From: Candidatus Sedimenticola sp. (ex Thyasira tokunagai) | Lineage (GTDB): Bacteria; Pseudomonadota; Gammaproteobacteria; Chromatiales; Chromatiaceae | Direction: 5' to 3' | Length of the DNA: 64,000 nt | NCBI GenBank assembly: GCA_037318855.1 | Contig: CP134874.1 | Location: 1,798,598 to 1,862,597, forward strand | Part shown: positions 43,241 to 51,520 of the stretch, piece by piece | Layout: each line of letters begins with the position of its first letter | How positions within the stretch are numbered: position 1 is the first letter of the stretch | Position numbers and translations under genes: made by a program | Notes under the pieces: model-generated | Told to the model about the DNA's origin: nothing | Seen by the model: only the letters and a program-made list of their open reading frames with translations | Database searches by the model: none

Positions 43241-44571
43241 GGAACTTTTACAGCACGCCCCGACAGCAGGTTGAAGCTCTCCGGCAGTTGGGGCATAAAG
43301 GCGCGCCAGGAGTGGTTGAGCTGCTCGGTACGCTCACTGCTCATGCCGCTCAGAGCAACCGGCCAGATAAAGTGGCTGCCGGGAGCTGAGCTGATCAGTT
43401 GGCAGAAGTCGGCCAGTTCACCGGTAGGGGGCTCCCACCCCTTGCAGATCAACAGCGTCTCTACTGACGATGCGGCGACAGCCTGGACTAACTGTGCCTC
43501 CTCCTCCAGTGGCTGCCAGAGGACTTCCGGCATAACCTTTTGCAGTTGCGTCTCTATATCCAGCCACTCTGATGGCGGCCAAACGCCCCAGCGCAGTATG
43601 CGTTTGCAGACGGGGAGGCCGCCACTATTGATCGCCGCCTCTTCACCATCGTGAAGCTGCTCCACGTTATCAGCCTCTTGATTTACCACCTCCGTTGTCA
43701 TGCGTTGCCACAGACCGGTGATCAGGGCATCACTGTCGAGAAGCCTTCTCTGCATTACTCTCAGTTTACGGTAGTGGAAGCCGTAGCTCAGTAGACGCGG
43801 CAGTAACAGATAGGTCAGCAGAGACATCAGCAGGAATCGCCACCACTGGCCAAGCACAGCGGCATCATTCACTGCCATTGGTGCACTGCGAAAGTATTGA
43901 GTCTGCTCGATGAGGGTCAGTGTGGGGGCGGCATCGGGCCAGAGCCACTGCCAGGGCCAGGCGATGATGGAGGTCACTGCCAGTAGCGAATCGGGTGACA
44001 GGTCAAGGGTCGAGGACCAACCAAAGGCGAGGTCGGTCAGTAGGATATAGAGCAGCATCCCCAGCACCATACCGATGGCAAACAGAAGGGAGAACTGTTG
44101 ACCGAGGAGCAGAGCTGTTTGCCGCAACAGTGGCTGGAGGGTGGAGCCTGCCGTGGGGCCACCTGGCCATTGGGGCAGTCGGCGTTTTATCAGTGGCAGG
44201 AGGGGGGCGCTGTCTGTAGAGAGCATCAGACCGATCACCCATACCAGGAGAGGAATAATTACGGCAAAGAGCAGCAGTAGCAGCAGGTTGATTCTCTCAA
44301 AGGTGTGGAACTCCAAAAGACCCGCTATCAGGAGGAAACCGGTGATCAGGCCGATAGCGCTGATAATGGATGACAGCAGAGAGAAAGGCTCTCCATCTCT
44401 CTCGCCGAAATACTCAAGCCATCCCCTCAGCTGCCCCCATTGACCCCTTTCATGCTGCTCCAGGTACCACTCCCGGTCACGGATATGGAGCGTCTGCCAG
44501 TCGGCCGTACGTTCCTGCTCCAGACGCAGTCGTAGTAGAGAGAGGAGGGCGCTTTTATGAATTAATCCCAT
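43174..44571 (-). CDS. DUF2868 membrane protein
   Basis: A 465-residue protein. Hydrophobic segments lie at about 65-85, 94-115, 160-190 and 235-260 (LLSSIISAIGLITGFLLIAGLLEF, LLLLLFAVIIPLLVWVIGLML). The C-terminal soluble part has VETLLICKGWEPPTGELADF. The start MGLIHKSALLSLLRLRLEQERTADWQTLHIRDREWYLEQ and its pairing with a DUF3482 GTPase identify the DUF2868 family. The final ~30 residues (VKVPVPSPTEGVVKAPVPSPYEGEG) are translated R4 sequence, so the native C-terminus has been replaced by repeat-derived codons. The two genes form a - strand operon. Confidence 0.87.
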   Translation of the reverse strand: MGLIHKSALLSLLRLRLEQERTADWQTLHIRDREWYLEQHERGQWGQLRGWLEYFGERDGEPFSLLSSIISAIGLITGFLLIAGLLEFHTFERINLLLLLLFAVIIPLLVWVIGLMLSTDSAPLLPLIKRRLPQWPGGPTAGSTLQPLLRQTALLLGQQFSLLFAIGMVLGMLLYILLTDLAFGWSSTLDLSPDSLLAVTSIIAWPWQWLWPDAAPTLTLIEQTQYFRSAPMAVNDAAVLGQWWRFLLMSLLTYLLLPRLLSYGFHYRKLRVMQRRLLDSDALITGLWQRMTTEVVNQEADNVEQLHDGEEAAINSGGLPVCKRILRWGVWPPSEWLDIETQLQKVMPEVLWQPLEEEAQLVQAVAASSVETLLICKGWEPPTGELADFCQLISSAPGSHFIWPVALSGMSSERTEQLNHSWRAFMPQLPESFNLLSGRAVKVPVPSPTEGVVKAPVPSPYEGEG

Positions 44572-44828
44572 GGTGGGCTAAGGGTACCTGAGTGGTCTGT
44601 CAGAGCATAGAGAACGTTTATGTAACCTGATTACCCCTGAAACTCAGCCGGAAATGAACGCGAATAAACGCGAATATGACACTTAATTTACTCTTCGCGG
44701 GTAAATGGTCGGGGTAATGGGTGTCAATAACCACCATGAGCTTGTTCAGATACTTTGCAATATGGGGTAGTCCAACTATTTGCGTTCATATGCACTTATT
44801 TGCGGCCAATGAGATGGAAGTGGAAATT

Positions 44829-44870
44829 AACTATCCACTATAAAAATAAAATTCTCATCAACTATCCACT
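44829..44870. promoter_or_regulatory. Candidate HoxA upstream activator sites (two direct repeats)
   Basis: The 11-mer AACTATCCACT occurs at 44829-44839 and again at 44860-44870. The 31-bp spacing is about three helical turns, and the sites are about 60-105 bp upstream of the -24 element. This is where an NtrC-type activator would bind. It is the only duplicated motif in that interval. That HoxA binds it is inference. Confidence 0.4.
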
Positions 44871-44932
44871 CTCAGTTTTTCGGAATCCCTGGTCGTGCTC
44901 TATTTGTTTGAAATCATAAGATAAGTTCTATC

Positions 44933-44948
44933 TGGCCCATCTATTGCA
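44933..44948 (+). promoter_or_regulatory. Sigma-54 (-24/-12) promoter of the hydrogenase structural operon
   Basis: TGGCCC-ATCTA-TTGCA matches the sigma-54 consensus with exact GG-GC spacing, 75 bp before the hybO start. An NtrC-type activator with the GAFTGA sigma-54 contact motif (hoxA) lies in the same cluster, which supports the call. Confidence 0.78.
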
Positions 44949-45022
44949 CTATCCCCTCCCCAAAGAGGCGCGCCTATAAATCAGAAACTGCGCCAACCAC
45001 CTGTGCAACCGGAGGAACTCAG

Positions 45023-46168
45023 ATGAGCGCTGATATGAGCGAAAGCGAGACCAACTTTTCACTGCTGGAGAAGCGGCTGGGGGTGTCACGAAGGACATTT
45101 CTCAAGTTCTGCTCCGGCGTGGCGGCCTCTATGGGGCTCTCCACCCACGCGGCAACAGCCATGGCCGCTGCGGTGGCGGACCCGAAAAAACGCCCGCCGG
45201 TGATTTGGCTCCACGGCCAGGAGTGTACCGGTCCTACAGAGGCGCTGCTGCGCTCCGAGCAGCCCTCTCTGGATCATCTGATTCTCGATCTTATCTCTCT
45301 TGACTATCACCAGACTCTGGATGCCGGTGCCGGTCACCATGTTGAGGAGATCAAGCGCAAGTCGATGGAGGCCAACAAGGGTAAGTACCTGCTGGTGATC
45401 GAGGGCGCTATTCCGGTGAAGGATGACGGCATCTACTGCAAAATCGGTGGTGAGACCATGCTCCACGCCACCAAAGAGGCGGCGGAACATGCGGCGGCGA
45501 TCGTCGCGATTGGTTCCTGCGCCAGCTGGGGAGGTGTTCCTTCTGCGGGCATCAATCCCACTGGTGCCAAGGGTGCCCCTGATGTGTTGACGGACAAGAC
45601 GGTGGTGACCATTCCCGGTTGTCCGCCCAACCCGGCAAACTTTATCGGCACCGTTCTCTATTTTGTTACCTACGGCAAGCTGCCGCCGATCGATCATCTG
45701 GGTCGCCCCAAGTGGGCCTATGGTCGTCTGATCCACGAAAACTGCTATCGCCGCCCCCACTTCGATGCCGGGCGCTTTGCTGAAGAGTTTGGCGATGACG
45801 GGCACCGCAAAGGCTGGTGTCTCTACAAGCTCGGTTGCAAGGGGCCGGAGACTTACAACAACTGCCCCAGCCTGGAGTACAACAATATTGGTGGTGGTGT
45901 CTGGCCTGTCGGTGTCGGCCACCCCTGTTTCGGTTGCTCCGAGGGGGGCGTCGGTTTCAATAAGCCGCTCTTCAGTCTTGCTGATGTGAAGACCCATACG
46001 CCACCTAACGCCTTCCCGACAATTGAAGACCGCGGAGGAGCCGGTGGCATGACAACGGGTGCGGCGGCGGTTGCCGGTGCCGCCGTGGGTGCGGCCATTG
46101 GCGCTACCGCCATGGCGGCGAAGAAGCTGGGCGAGAAAGAAGCCTCCTCTGATGATGGCCAAGGCTAG
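45023..46168 (+). CDS. hybO: Uptake [NiFe] hydrogenase small subunit (HybO type)
   Basis: A 381-residue, Tat-exported electron-transfer subunit. The twin-arginine signal is SRRTFLKFCSGVAASMGLSTHA (about 22-43). The proximal cluster region has ECTGPTEALLRS, GSCASWGG and PGCPPNP. The medial and distal cluster ligands lie in HENCYRRPHFDAGRF, GWCLYKLGCKGPETYNNCP and VGVGHPCFGCSEGGVGF. An Ala/Gly-rich C-terminal helix (about 340-365) would anchor it in the membrane. Gene order hybO-hybA-hybB-hybC matches the Hyd-2-like group 1 enzymes; the exact subgroup was not tested. GGAGGAA precedes the start. First gene after a sigma-54 promoter. Confidence 0.96.
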   Translation: MSADMSESETNFSLLEKRLGVSRRTFLKFCSGVAASMGLSTHAATAMAAAVADPKKRPPVIWLHGQECTGPTEALLRSEQPSLDHLILDLISLDYHQTLDAGAGHHVEEIKRKSMEANKGKYLLVIEGAIPVKDDGIYCKIGGETMLHATKEAAEHAAAIVAIGSCASWGGVPSAGINPTGAKGAPDVLTDKTVVTIPGCPPNPANFIGTVLYFVTYGKLPPIDHLGRPKWAYGRLIHENCYRRPHFDAGRFAEEFGDDGHRKGWCLYKLGCKGPETYNNCPSLEYNNIGGGVWPVGVGHPCFGCSEGGVGFNKPLFSLADVKTHTPPNAFPTIEDRGGAGGMTTGAAAVAGAAVGAAIGATAMAAKKLGEKEASSDDGQG

Positions 46169-46177
46169 GGGGGCGAG

Positions 46178-47155
46178 ATGAAACGAAGAGACTTTCTCAA
46201 GGCGGCGGTGGGAGGGGCAACTACCCTCTGCACCGTCGGTGTCGCCGAGGCGCGACCCAATCTGGAGCCGACGGAGAACGCCGTCGGCATGCTCTATGAC
46301 TCCACCCTTTGCATCGGATGCAAAGCATGTGTCTCAAAGTGTAAGGAGGTGAACGACATGCCCCCCACCATGGAGGGTGATAACACCACCTGGGACTCCG
46401 CCCACGATCTCTCCGGCGAGACCCTCAATGTCATCAAGATCTACAAGGACGGTACGGCCAGGGTGAAGGACAGTGTGGTGGACGGCTTCGCTTTCGAAAA
46501 GCGCAGCTGCATGCACTGTGTCGATCCCGGCTGCGTCTCCGCTTGCCCCTGTACCGCCATGCGCAGGGACAGCCTCACCGGTATCGTCACTCATCATGCC
46601 GATGCCTGTATCGGCTGCCGTAACTGCATGGTGGCCTGCCCCTATAACGTCCCTCAGTTTGAGTACAACAAACTGTTTGGGCAAATCCATAAGTGTCAGA
46701 TGTGTAATCAGGCCGGGGTCGAGCGTATCAGCAAGGGCGGCATGACCGGCTGTGCCGAGGTCTGTCCCACCGGCGCCACGCTGTTCGGCACACGCAAGGA
46801 TCTTCTTGCCGAGGCGAAACGTCGCATGACATTGCAAGCGGGTGAGGTCTACAGCTATCCACGGGGCAATCTCAGTGATCCTTTCCATCCCCACGAAAAG
46901 GCGGTGCCTCACTACCGCAACCATATATGGGGGGAGAAGGAGGCCGGTGGCACCAATGTGATGCACATCTCATCGGTGCCTTTCGACAGGCTGGGTATGC
47001 CGCCGCTGGAGGAGCGCTCCGCCGCCTCCATTGCCGAGAGTGTTCAGCATACGATCTATAACTACATGGCACTGCCTGCCATTGCCCTTGCCGGACTCAC
47101 CTTTGCGGTACGCCGCAACACTGAGGATGACGACCATGAAGGAGGTGAGTCATGA
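46178..47155 (+). CDS. hybA: Hydrogenase ferredoxin-type electron transfer subunit HybA
   Basis: A 325-residue periplasmic iron-sulfur protein. The Tat signal MKRRDFLKAAVGGATTL is at the N-terminus. Four 4Fe-4S motif groups are visible: CIGCKACVSKC (about 47-57), CMHCVDPGCVSACPC, CIGCRNCMVACPYN and CQMCNQAGVERISKGGMTGCAEVCPTGA. A C-terminal hydrophobic helix (about 288-308, LPAIALAGLTFAVRR) may tether it to the membrane. It relays electrons from HybO to HybB. It follows hybO by 9 bp and overlaps hybB by 4 bp. Confidence 0.95.
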   Translation: MKRRDFLKAAVGGATTLCTVGVAEARPNLEPTENAVGMLYDSTLCIGCKACVSKCKEVNDMPPTMEGDNTTWDSAHDLSGETLNVIKIYKDGTARVKDSVVDGFAFEKRSCMHCVDPGCVSACPCTAMRRDSLTGIVTHHADACIGCRNCMVACPYNVPQFEYNKLFGQIHKCQMCNQAGVERISKGGMTGCAEVCPTGATLFGTRKDLLAEAKRRMTLQAGEVYSYPRGNLSDPFHPHEKAVPHYRNHIWGEKEAGGTNVMHISSVPFDRLGMPPLEERSAASIAESVQHTIYNYMALPAIALAGLTFAVRRNTEDDDHEGGES

Positions 47156-48291
47156 GTGGTCATAAAGCACTCAACAGCCGGATCATTACCCCCCCATTTC
47201 TCTTTCTTGCGCTGATTCTGCTGATCGGTGGCTACTTCGGCGTGCAGCGTTTCATGGAGGGTATGGGAGCGGTAAGCAACCTCAACGGTGGCTTCTCTTG
47301 GGGTATCTGGGTGGTCTATGACGTCGTTGTCGGTACCGCCTTTGCCTGCGGTGGCTATGCTCTGGCTTTTACCGTCTACGTATTCAACAAGGGCAAGTAC
47401 CATCCACTGGTACGGCCGGCGGTACTGGCCAGTCTGCTGGGCTACGCCATGGGTGGTTTCGGCGCCTTCTTCGATATGGGACGCTTCTGGCAGTTCTACG
47501 AGATCTTCCTGCCGTGGAACTGGAACTTCAACTCAGTCATGTTGGAAGTGGGCCTCTGCGTTGCCGCCTACATTCTGATTCTGATCATTGAGTTCGCTCC
47601 GGCATTTCTTGAACGCATCGGTCAGAAGAAGCTACTCAAGGTGCTTAACAAGGTGCTTTTCCTATTTATCGCACTGGGAGTATTGCTGCCGACCATGCAC
47701 CAGTCCTCTCTTGGATCGCTGCTGATCGCCATGGGACATAAGGTTCATCCACTGTGGCAGACGCTGCACTTCCAGCCGCTGCTGGCGATACTGACCGCAC
47801 TGACCATGGGTTTCTCCATTGTTATTTTCGAGGCTTCATTCTCCACTGTTGGTTTCCGCCGCAGTTCTGAAACAGACCTGCTGGCGGGATTGGGAAAGGT
47901 GATTGTCGGACTTATTGCTGTGTTTCTGGCGGCGCGCCTGGTGATCCTGGCACTGCAGGGAAAACTGGGGCTGATCTTTACTGGTGACTTCGCCAGTCTG
48001 ATGTTCCTGCTGGAGTTGGCGCTGTTTATCATTCCGCTGGTGATTCTGCTGTCACCCCAGCGGCGCAACCGTGGCGGCACGCTGCTGATCGCCGCGGTCT
48101 GCATGCTCTTTGCCGGTTCTCTCTATCGCTTCAACGCCTTCCTCTTCACCTACGATCCCGGTCCAGGTTTCAGCTACTTCCCATCGGTGCCGGAGATCAT
48201 GATCACCCTGGGCATTATTGCTCTGGAGCTGATGGTCTATCTGGCAGTGGTTAAGAGACTCCCTGTGCTGCATCGCGAAGAGCACGCGTGA
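47152..48291 (+). CDS. hybB: Hydrogenase membrane quinone-reducing subunit HybB (NrfD/PsrC family)
   Basis: A 379-residue polytopic protein with about ten transmembrane helices, for example TPPFLFLALILLIGGYFG, VLFLFIALGVLLPTMHQSSLGSLLIAMGHKVHPLW and LLAILTALTMGFSIVIFEAS. It has the NrfD family pattern (GGFSWGIWVVYDVVVGTAFACGGYALAFTVYVFNKGKYHP). It takes electrons from HybA and reduces quinone, without heme. Coupled to hybA by a 4-bp overlap. Use of HybB instead of a cytochrome b (HyaC/HupC) subunit distinguishes this enzyme from standard aerobic HupSLC. Confidence 0.95.
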   Translation: MSGHKALNSRIITPPFLFLALILLIGGYFGVQRFMEGMGAVSNLNGGFSWGIWVVYDVVVGTAFACGGYALAFTVYVFNKGKYHPLVRPAVLASLLGYAMGGFGAFFDMGRFWQFYEIFLPWNWNFNSVMLEVGLCVAAYILILIIEFAPAFLERIGQKKLLKVLNKVLFLFIALGVLLPTMHQSSLGSLLIAMGHKVHPLWQTLHFQPLLAILTALTMGFSIVIFEASFSTVGFRRSSETDLLAGLGKVIVGLIAVFLAARLVILALQGKLGLIFTGDFASLMFLLELALFIIPLVILLSPQRRNRGGTLLIAAVCMLFAGSLYRFNAFLFTYDPGPGFSYFPSVPEIMITLGIIALELMVYLAVVKRLPVLHREEHA

Positions 48292-48318
48292 AAATATAAG
48301 AATTCTAGGAGATAAATT

Positions 48319-50025
48319 GTGACTACACGCATAACTGTTGACCCTATTACACGTATTGAGGGCCACCTTCGCATCGATGTGGAGGTGGGAGACGACGGTC
48401 TGGTGACCAAGGCCTGGTCATCGGGCCAGATGTGGCGGGGAATTGAGAAGATCCTGGTGGGGATGGATCCACGTGAGGCCTGGACCTATACCCAGCGCTT
48501 CTGCGGTGTCTGCACCACGGTTCACGCCATCACCTCCGTGCGGGCGGTAGAGAACGCCCTGCAGCTGGAGGTGCCGGTTAACGCCCAGCTGATCCGCAAC
48601 ATCATTCAGACCGCCCACGCCATTCAGGATCATATCGTCCACTTCTATCACCTGTCAGCGGTGGATTGGGTGGATGTGGTTTCGGCACTGAGTGCCGATC
48701 CGGTAGCCGCTTCCAAACTGGCGGAGAGCCTCTCCGACTGGCCTCTGAACGGCCCCCATGAGATGAAGGCGGTGCAGGAGCGTCTCAAGGCGTTCGTCGG
48801 CAGTGGACAGCTCGGCCCCTTCGCCAGCGGTTTCTGGGGACACCCCGCCATGAAACTGCCGCCGGAGGTGAATCTGCTGGCGGTGGCCCACTATCTACAA
48901 GCGCTGGAGGTACAGAACTACGCCAATAAGATTGTTGCCATTCTTGGCGGCAAGAGCCCACATATCCAGAATGTAGCGGTGGGGGGGGTCAGTAACTCCA
49001 TCGGACACGATGCACCTTCGGTGCTCAATATTGAACGGCTGATGCTGATCAAAAACTTCATCGACAAGCTGGAGCCCTTCGTCAAGTCCACCTATATGAC
49101 CGACGTACCGGCGATTGGCGCTTTCTATCTTGACTGGGCCGGTTATGGTGGCGGCGTGATGAACTACCTCTCCGTCCCCGATTGTCCCCAGGACAGCAAG
49201 GGCACGGTGTTTGATCTGCCCGGTGGCTATATCGAGAACGGCGACCTCTCCAGTCTGAAGAAGATCACCAACTTTAACGATGCCTACTTCCGTGAGGGTG
49301 TGGCCGAGAGTTCCAAGCACGCCTGGTATGAAGGTGACGCCACTCTGCATCCCTTCGACGGCACAACTGAACCCCAGTACACCGATTTCCAGGATGAGGG
49401 TCAGTACTCGTGGATCAAGGCACCTACCTTCTACGGCAAGCGTGCCGAGGTGGGACCGTTGGCCAATGTGCTGGTAGCGGTTGCCGGAGGCGATGAGCGC
49501 TATACAAAATATCTGAACCAGGCGATGGGTACGCTCAGAACGGTCTCCCAGAATCCGGATATTCCTCTTGCCGCGCTCCACTCCACCATTGGTCGCCACG
49601 CCGCCCGTGCGGTGCGCTGTGCAGTGATGATGGATACATTGAAGGATCAGTGGGAGAAGTTAGTAACAAATGTCGGCACGGGTGATGTGGACACTTTCAA
49701 CGCCCCGGTATTCCCCAAGGGTGAGATCAGAGGAGTCGGTTTCCATGAAGCGCCCAGAGGGACGCTCTCACACTGGGTAGTGATTGAGGATGCCAAGATT
49801 AAAAACTACCAGGCGGTGGTGCCCAGTACCTGGAATGCCGGTGCTCGTGATGAAAATGATGAGCCGGGCCCCTACGAGTCGTCTCTGATAGGCAATCCGG
49901 TGGCCGATCCCGAGAATCCCCTTGAGGTGCTTCGTACCGTTCACTCCTTCGATCCCTGCATCGCCTGCGCCATCCACATGGTGGATACAGAGCAGAAGGA
50001 GATTGTGAAGGTGAGGGCGCTTTGA
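48319..50025 (+). CDS. hybC: Uptake [NiFe] hydrogenase large subunit (HybC type)
   Basis: The 568-residue catalytic subunit starts at GTG 48319 behind AGGAGATAAATT. The N-terminal active-site motif is RFCGVCTTVHAITS (about 57-70) and the C-terminal one DPCIACAIH (about 545-553). The four Cys ligate nickel and the NiFe(CN)2CO centre. After the His lies a 15-residue extension (MVDTEQKEIVKVRAL) that a HybD-type protease should remove once nickel is inserted. It travels through Tat in complex with HybO, having no signal of its own. It is followed by two large hairpins before the next gene. Confidence 0.97.
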   Translation: MTTRITVDPITRIEGHLRIDVEVGDDGLVTKAWSSGQMWRGIEKILVGMDPREAWTYTQRFCGVCTTVHAITSVRAVENALQLEVPVNAQLIRNIIQTAHAIQDHIVHFYHLSAVDWVDVVSALSADPVAASKLAESLSDWPLNGPHEMKAVQERLKAFVGSGQLGPFASGFWGHPAMKLPPEVNLLAVAHYLQALEVQNYANKIVAILGGKSPHIQNVAVGGVSNSIGHDAPSVLNIERLMLIKNFIDKLEPFVKSTYMTDVPAIGAFYLDWAGYGGGVMNYLSVPDCPQDSKGTVFDLPGGYIENGDLSSLKKITNFNDAYFREGVAESSKHAWYEGDATLHPFDGTTEPQYTDFQDEGQYSWIKAPTFYGKRAEVGPLANVLVAVAGGDERYTKYLNQAMGTLRTVSQNPDIPLAALHSTIGRHAARAVRCAVMMDTLKDQWEKLVTNVGTGDVDTFNAPVFPKGEIRGVGFHEAPRGTLSHWVVIEDAKIKNYQAVVPSTWNAGARDENDEPGPYESSLIGNPVADPENPLEVLRTVHSFDPCIACAIHMVDTEQKEIVKVRAL

Positions 50026-50039
50026 GATGGGAGGAAGGT

Positions 50040-50290
50040 GGGTGCGGTGCCCCCTTCTCAGGACACGCGGTGAATACCTCCATGTACGCTTACAGCAGCA
50101 TCCCTGCTGCTGTAGGTCCTGAGAAGGGGGCACCGCATCCGCCTCCGGAGTTTTGAGGGATGGGGGGTGGTAATTAGTGGGTGCGGCGATATGTACCTCC
50201 CCTGTCGAGGGACGCCGTGAACCCATCCATGGGGGCTTGACTGCGGCATCCCTGCCGCAGACACCCTCGACAGGGGAGGTACATATCGCT
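50040..50290. repeat. Two adjacent large hairpins downstream of hybC
   Basis: Hairpin 1 (about 50040-50150) pairs GGTGCCCCCTTCTCAGGA with TCCTGAGAAGGGGGCACC and has an inner CAGCAGCATCCCTGCTGCTG loop stem. Hairpin 2 (about 50178-50288) pairs GCGATATGTACCTCCCCTGTC with its complement and has an inner GCGGCATCCCTGCCGCAG. The inner stem-loops share the CATCCCTG core, so the two are one family with different outer arms. They lie within the operon between hybC and the HupE-like gene. They could attenuate transcription or stabilise the upstream mRNA. Confidence 0.85.
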
Positions 50291-50345
50291 CTTAAGTTAT
50301 GTGCTGCTACCGCACAACACTCTTTGGTGATTTTGGGGGTGGCTG

Positions 50346-50636
50346 ATGAAAGAAACAACGAGGCTGAAAATGAAAAACAGAATCAATTTTACAAAGATTA
50401 CCTGGGCCTTGGTGGCGCTGCTTATACCCGCCATCACCCATGCCCATACAGCGACGGACAGCGGATTTCTCCACGACCTGTTTCACGATGAATTTCACCT
50501 GCTCGGCGGTGCCGGTCTGTTGGCGGTAATGGCAGTGGGAGTCTGGGCCATATATAACGGAGGGCGTGCCCTCTGGGCGCTGGCCGTCATCGGTGTTGCT
50601 GTTGCAGCAGCAGGTGTGGCTTTAGGTCTCTCCTGA
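50346..50636 (+). CDS. Small HupE/UreJ-like membrane protein
   Basis: A 96-residue protein, or 87 residues from the internal ATG at 50373. A signal-like N-terminus (ITWALVALLIPAITHAH) is followed by a His-rich stretch DSGFLHDLFHDEFHLLGGAGLLAVMAVGVWA and one more helix (ALWALAVIGVAVAAAGVALGL). The middle resembles the first metal-binding part of HupE/UreJ nickel permeases (HPxxGxDHxLAMVAVGxWA), but the protein has only about half the usual length. A nickel-related role is inferred from this and from its place between hybC and hybD. It ends one base into hybD. Confidence 0.6.
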   Translation: MKETTRLKMKNRINFTKITWALVALLIPAITHAHTATDSGFLHDLFHDEFHLLGGAGLLAVMAVGVWAIYNGGRALWALAVIGVAVAAAGVALGLS

Positions 50637-51187
50637 TGGAAGCGCATAAAAAAGAGATACTGGTACTCGGTATGGGCAACATCCTGATGCAGGATGAGGG
50701 GATTGGTGTGCGTGTTGTCGAGGAGTTGGAGTGTCGCTACCACCTGCCCGATGAGATCGAGGTGATGGATGGTGGTACCACCGGCACCGAGCTGTTGGAG
50801 CCGATGCGCGGTATCAAACATCTGATCGTAACCGACGCGGTGAATACCGGTGATCGCCACGGTACGCTTGTGCGAATAGTTGATCGTGAGGTGCCGGTCT
50901 TCTTTCAGACCAAGCTCTCCAATCACCAGTTGGGCCTCTCTGATCTTCTGGCGCTGTTAACGCTTACCGGTGAAGCACCGGAGCATGTCACTATCATCGG
51001 TATGGTGCCCCATTTTCTCACCAATAAGTTAGGTTTGAGCCCTGAAGCAGAGGTCGGTATTGATCCCATGGTGGCTATGCTGGTCAAAGAGCTGGAAGGT
51101 TTGGAGCTTGAGTTGCGTGAACGTAAAGTCCCGCTCAAAGGTTACTGGTCCCGGCAGGCTGAACTGGAAGCGAGCAAATGTGCATAG
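50636..51187 (+). CDS. hybD: Hydrogenase maturation endopeptidase (HybD/HupD family)
   Basis: A 183-residue protease that trims the C-terminus of the hydrogenase large subunit after nickel insertion. ILVLGMGNILMQDEGIGVRVVEEL (about 8-31) with its Glu, the central Asp in VTDAVNTGDRHG and the His in LSNHQLGLSDLLALL are the conserved nickel-binding positions of the family. The expected substrate is HybC, whose gene is two positions upstream. It overlaps the previous gene by one base and the next by 10 bp, so the three are probably coupled. Confidence 0.95.
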   Translation: MEAHKKEILVLGMGNILMQDEGIGVRVVEELECRYHLPDEIEVMDGGTTGTELLEPMRGIKHLIVTDAVNTGDRHGTLVRIVDREVPVFFQTKLSNHQLGLSDLLALLTLTGEAPEHVTIIGMVPHFLTNKLGLSPEAEVGIDPMVAMLVKELEGLELELRERKVPLKGYWSRQAELEASKCA

Positions 51188-51414
51188 GCGCCCCGGTTCA
51201 GGTGGTCGAATCGAATGATTTTACCGCCCGCTGTCGTGATCGTAATGGTCAGGAGATGAGTGTAAATATGATGCTTGTCGGCCCGCAGCCAGTAGGTACT
51301 TGGGTGGTGAGTTTTCTTGGCTCAGCCCGCGATGTGCTGGCTCCGGAAGATGCCGAAAGTATCAATGCAGCGATGAGTGAGTTGGAGTTATTGGGCAGAG
51401 TTGCAGCACGCTGA
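51178..51414 (+). CDS. hupF: HypC/HupF family hydrogenase assembly chaperone
   Basis: A 78-residue chaperone starting MCIGAPVQVVE; the Cys2 needed for interaction with HypD and the large-subunit precursor is present. The pattern GPQPVGTWVVSFLGSARDVLAPEDAESI fits the HupF/HoxL/HybG branch, dedicated to a particular uptake hydrogenase, rather than general HypC. A second HypC is encoded at 54292. In other bacteria HupF-type proteins protect maturation in the presence of oxygen. Overlaps hybD by 10 bp. Confidence 0.88.
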   Translation: MCIGAPVQVVESNDFTARCRDRNGQEMSVNMMLVGPQPVGTWVVSFLGSARDVLAPEDAESINAAMSELELLGRVAAR

Positions 51415-51420
51415 TCTGAT

Positions 51421-51486
51421 TGTAGGAGCGAACTTGTTCGCGATCGGCTCCGAAGTAGGTTCATCGCGAACAAGCTCGATCCTGCC
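51421..51486. repeat. R6-type hairpin between hupF and hybE
   Basis: GTAGGAGCGAACTTGTTCGCGA is mirrored by TCGCGAACAAGCTCGATCCTGC. It lies inside the structural operon, in the 106-bp gap between hupF and hybE. A closely similar hairpin lies at 61129-61196, between hoxA and hoxJ. Confidence 0.8.
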
Positions 51487-51520
51487 GAAGAGAGGCGCTA
51501 TCTAAACAACAGGAAAAACC

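Larger units (their letters stand above)
44572..45022. other. Regulatory region upstream of the hydrogenase operon
   Basis: This 451-bp gap has no gene. On the left are CGCGAAT-type short repeats (44650-44675) and a related TTGCGTTC...TTATTTGCGG motif (44777-44805). On the right are two 11-bp direct repeats, the sigma-54 promoter and the ribosome site of hybO. The block from about 44830 to the start codon is AT-rich and is the likely H2-responsive control region. Confidence 0.6.

Noticed and set aside
44640..44810. CGCGAAT / TTGCGTTC repeats as regulator binding sites for the hydrogenase operon
   Set aside because: Similar sequence occurs near 19875-19900 before cheW, and it looks like a dispersed intergenic repeat rather than a site specific to this promoter.
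45086..46162. 358-codon open frame on the - strand opposite hybO
   Set aside because: It is antisense to a clear hydrogenase small subunit, has His/Arg/Gly-rich composition without domains, and has no ribosome site of note. It is a by-product of the GC-rich codon use of hybO.
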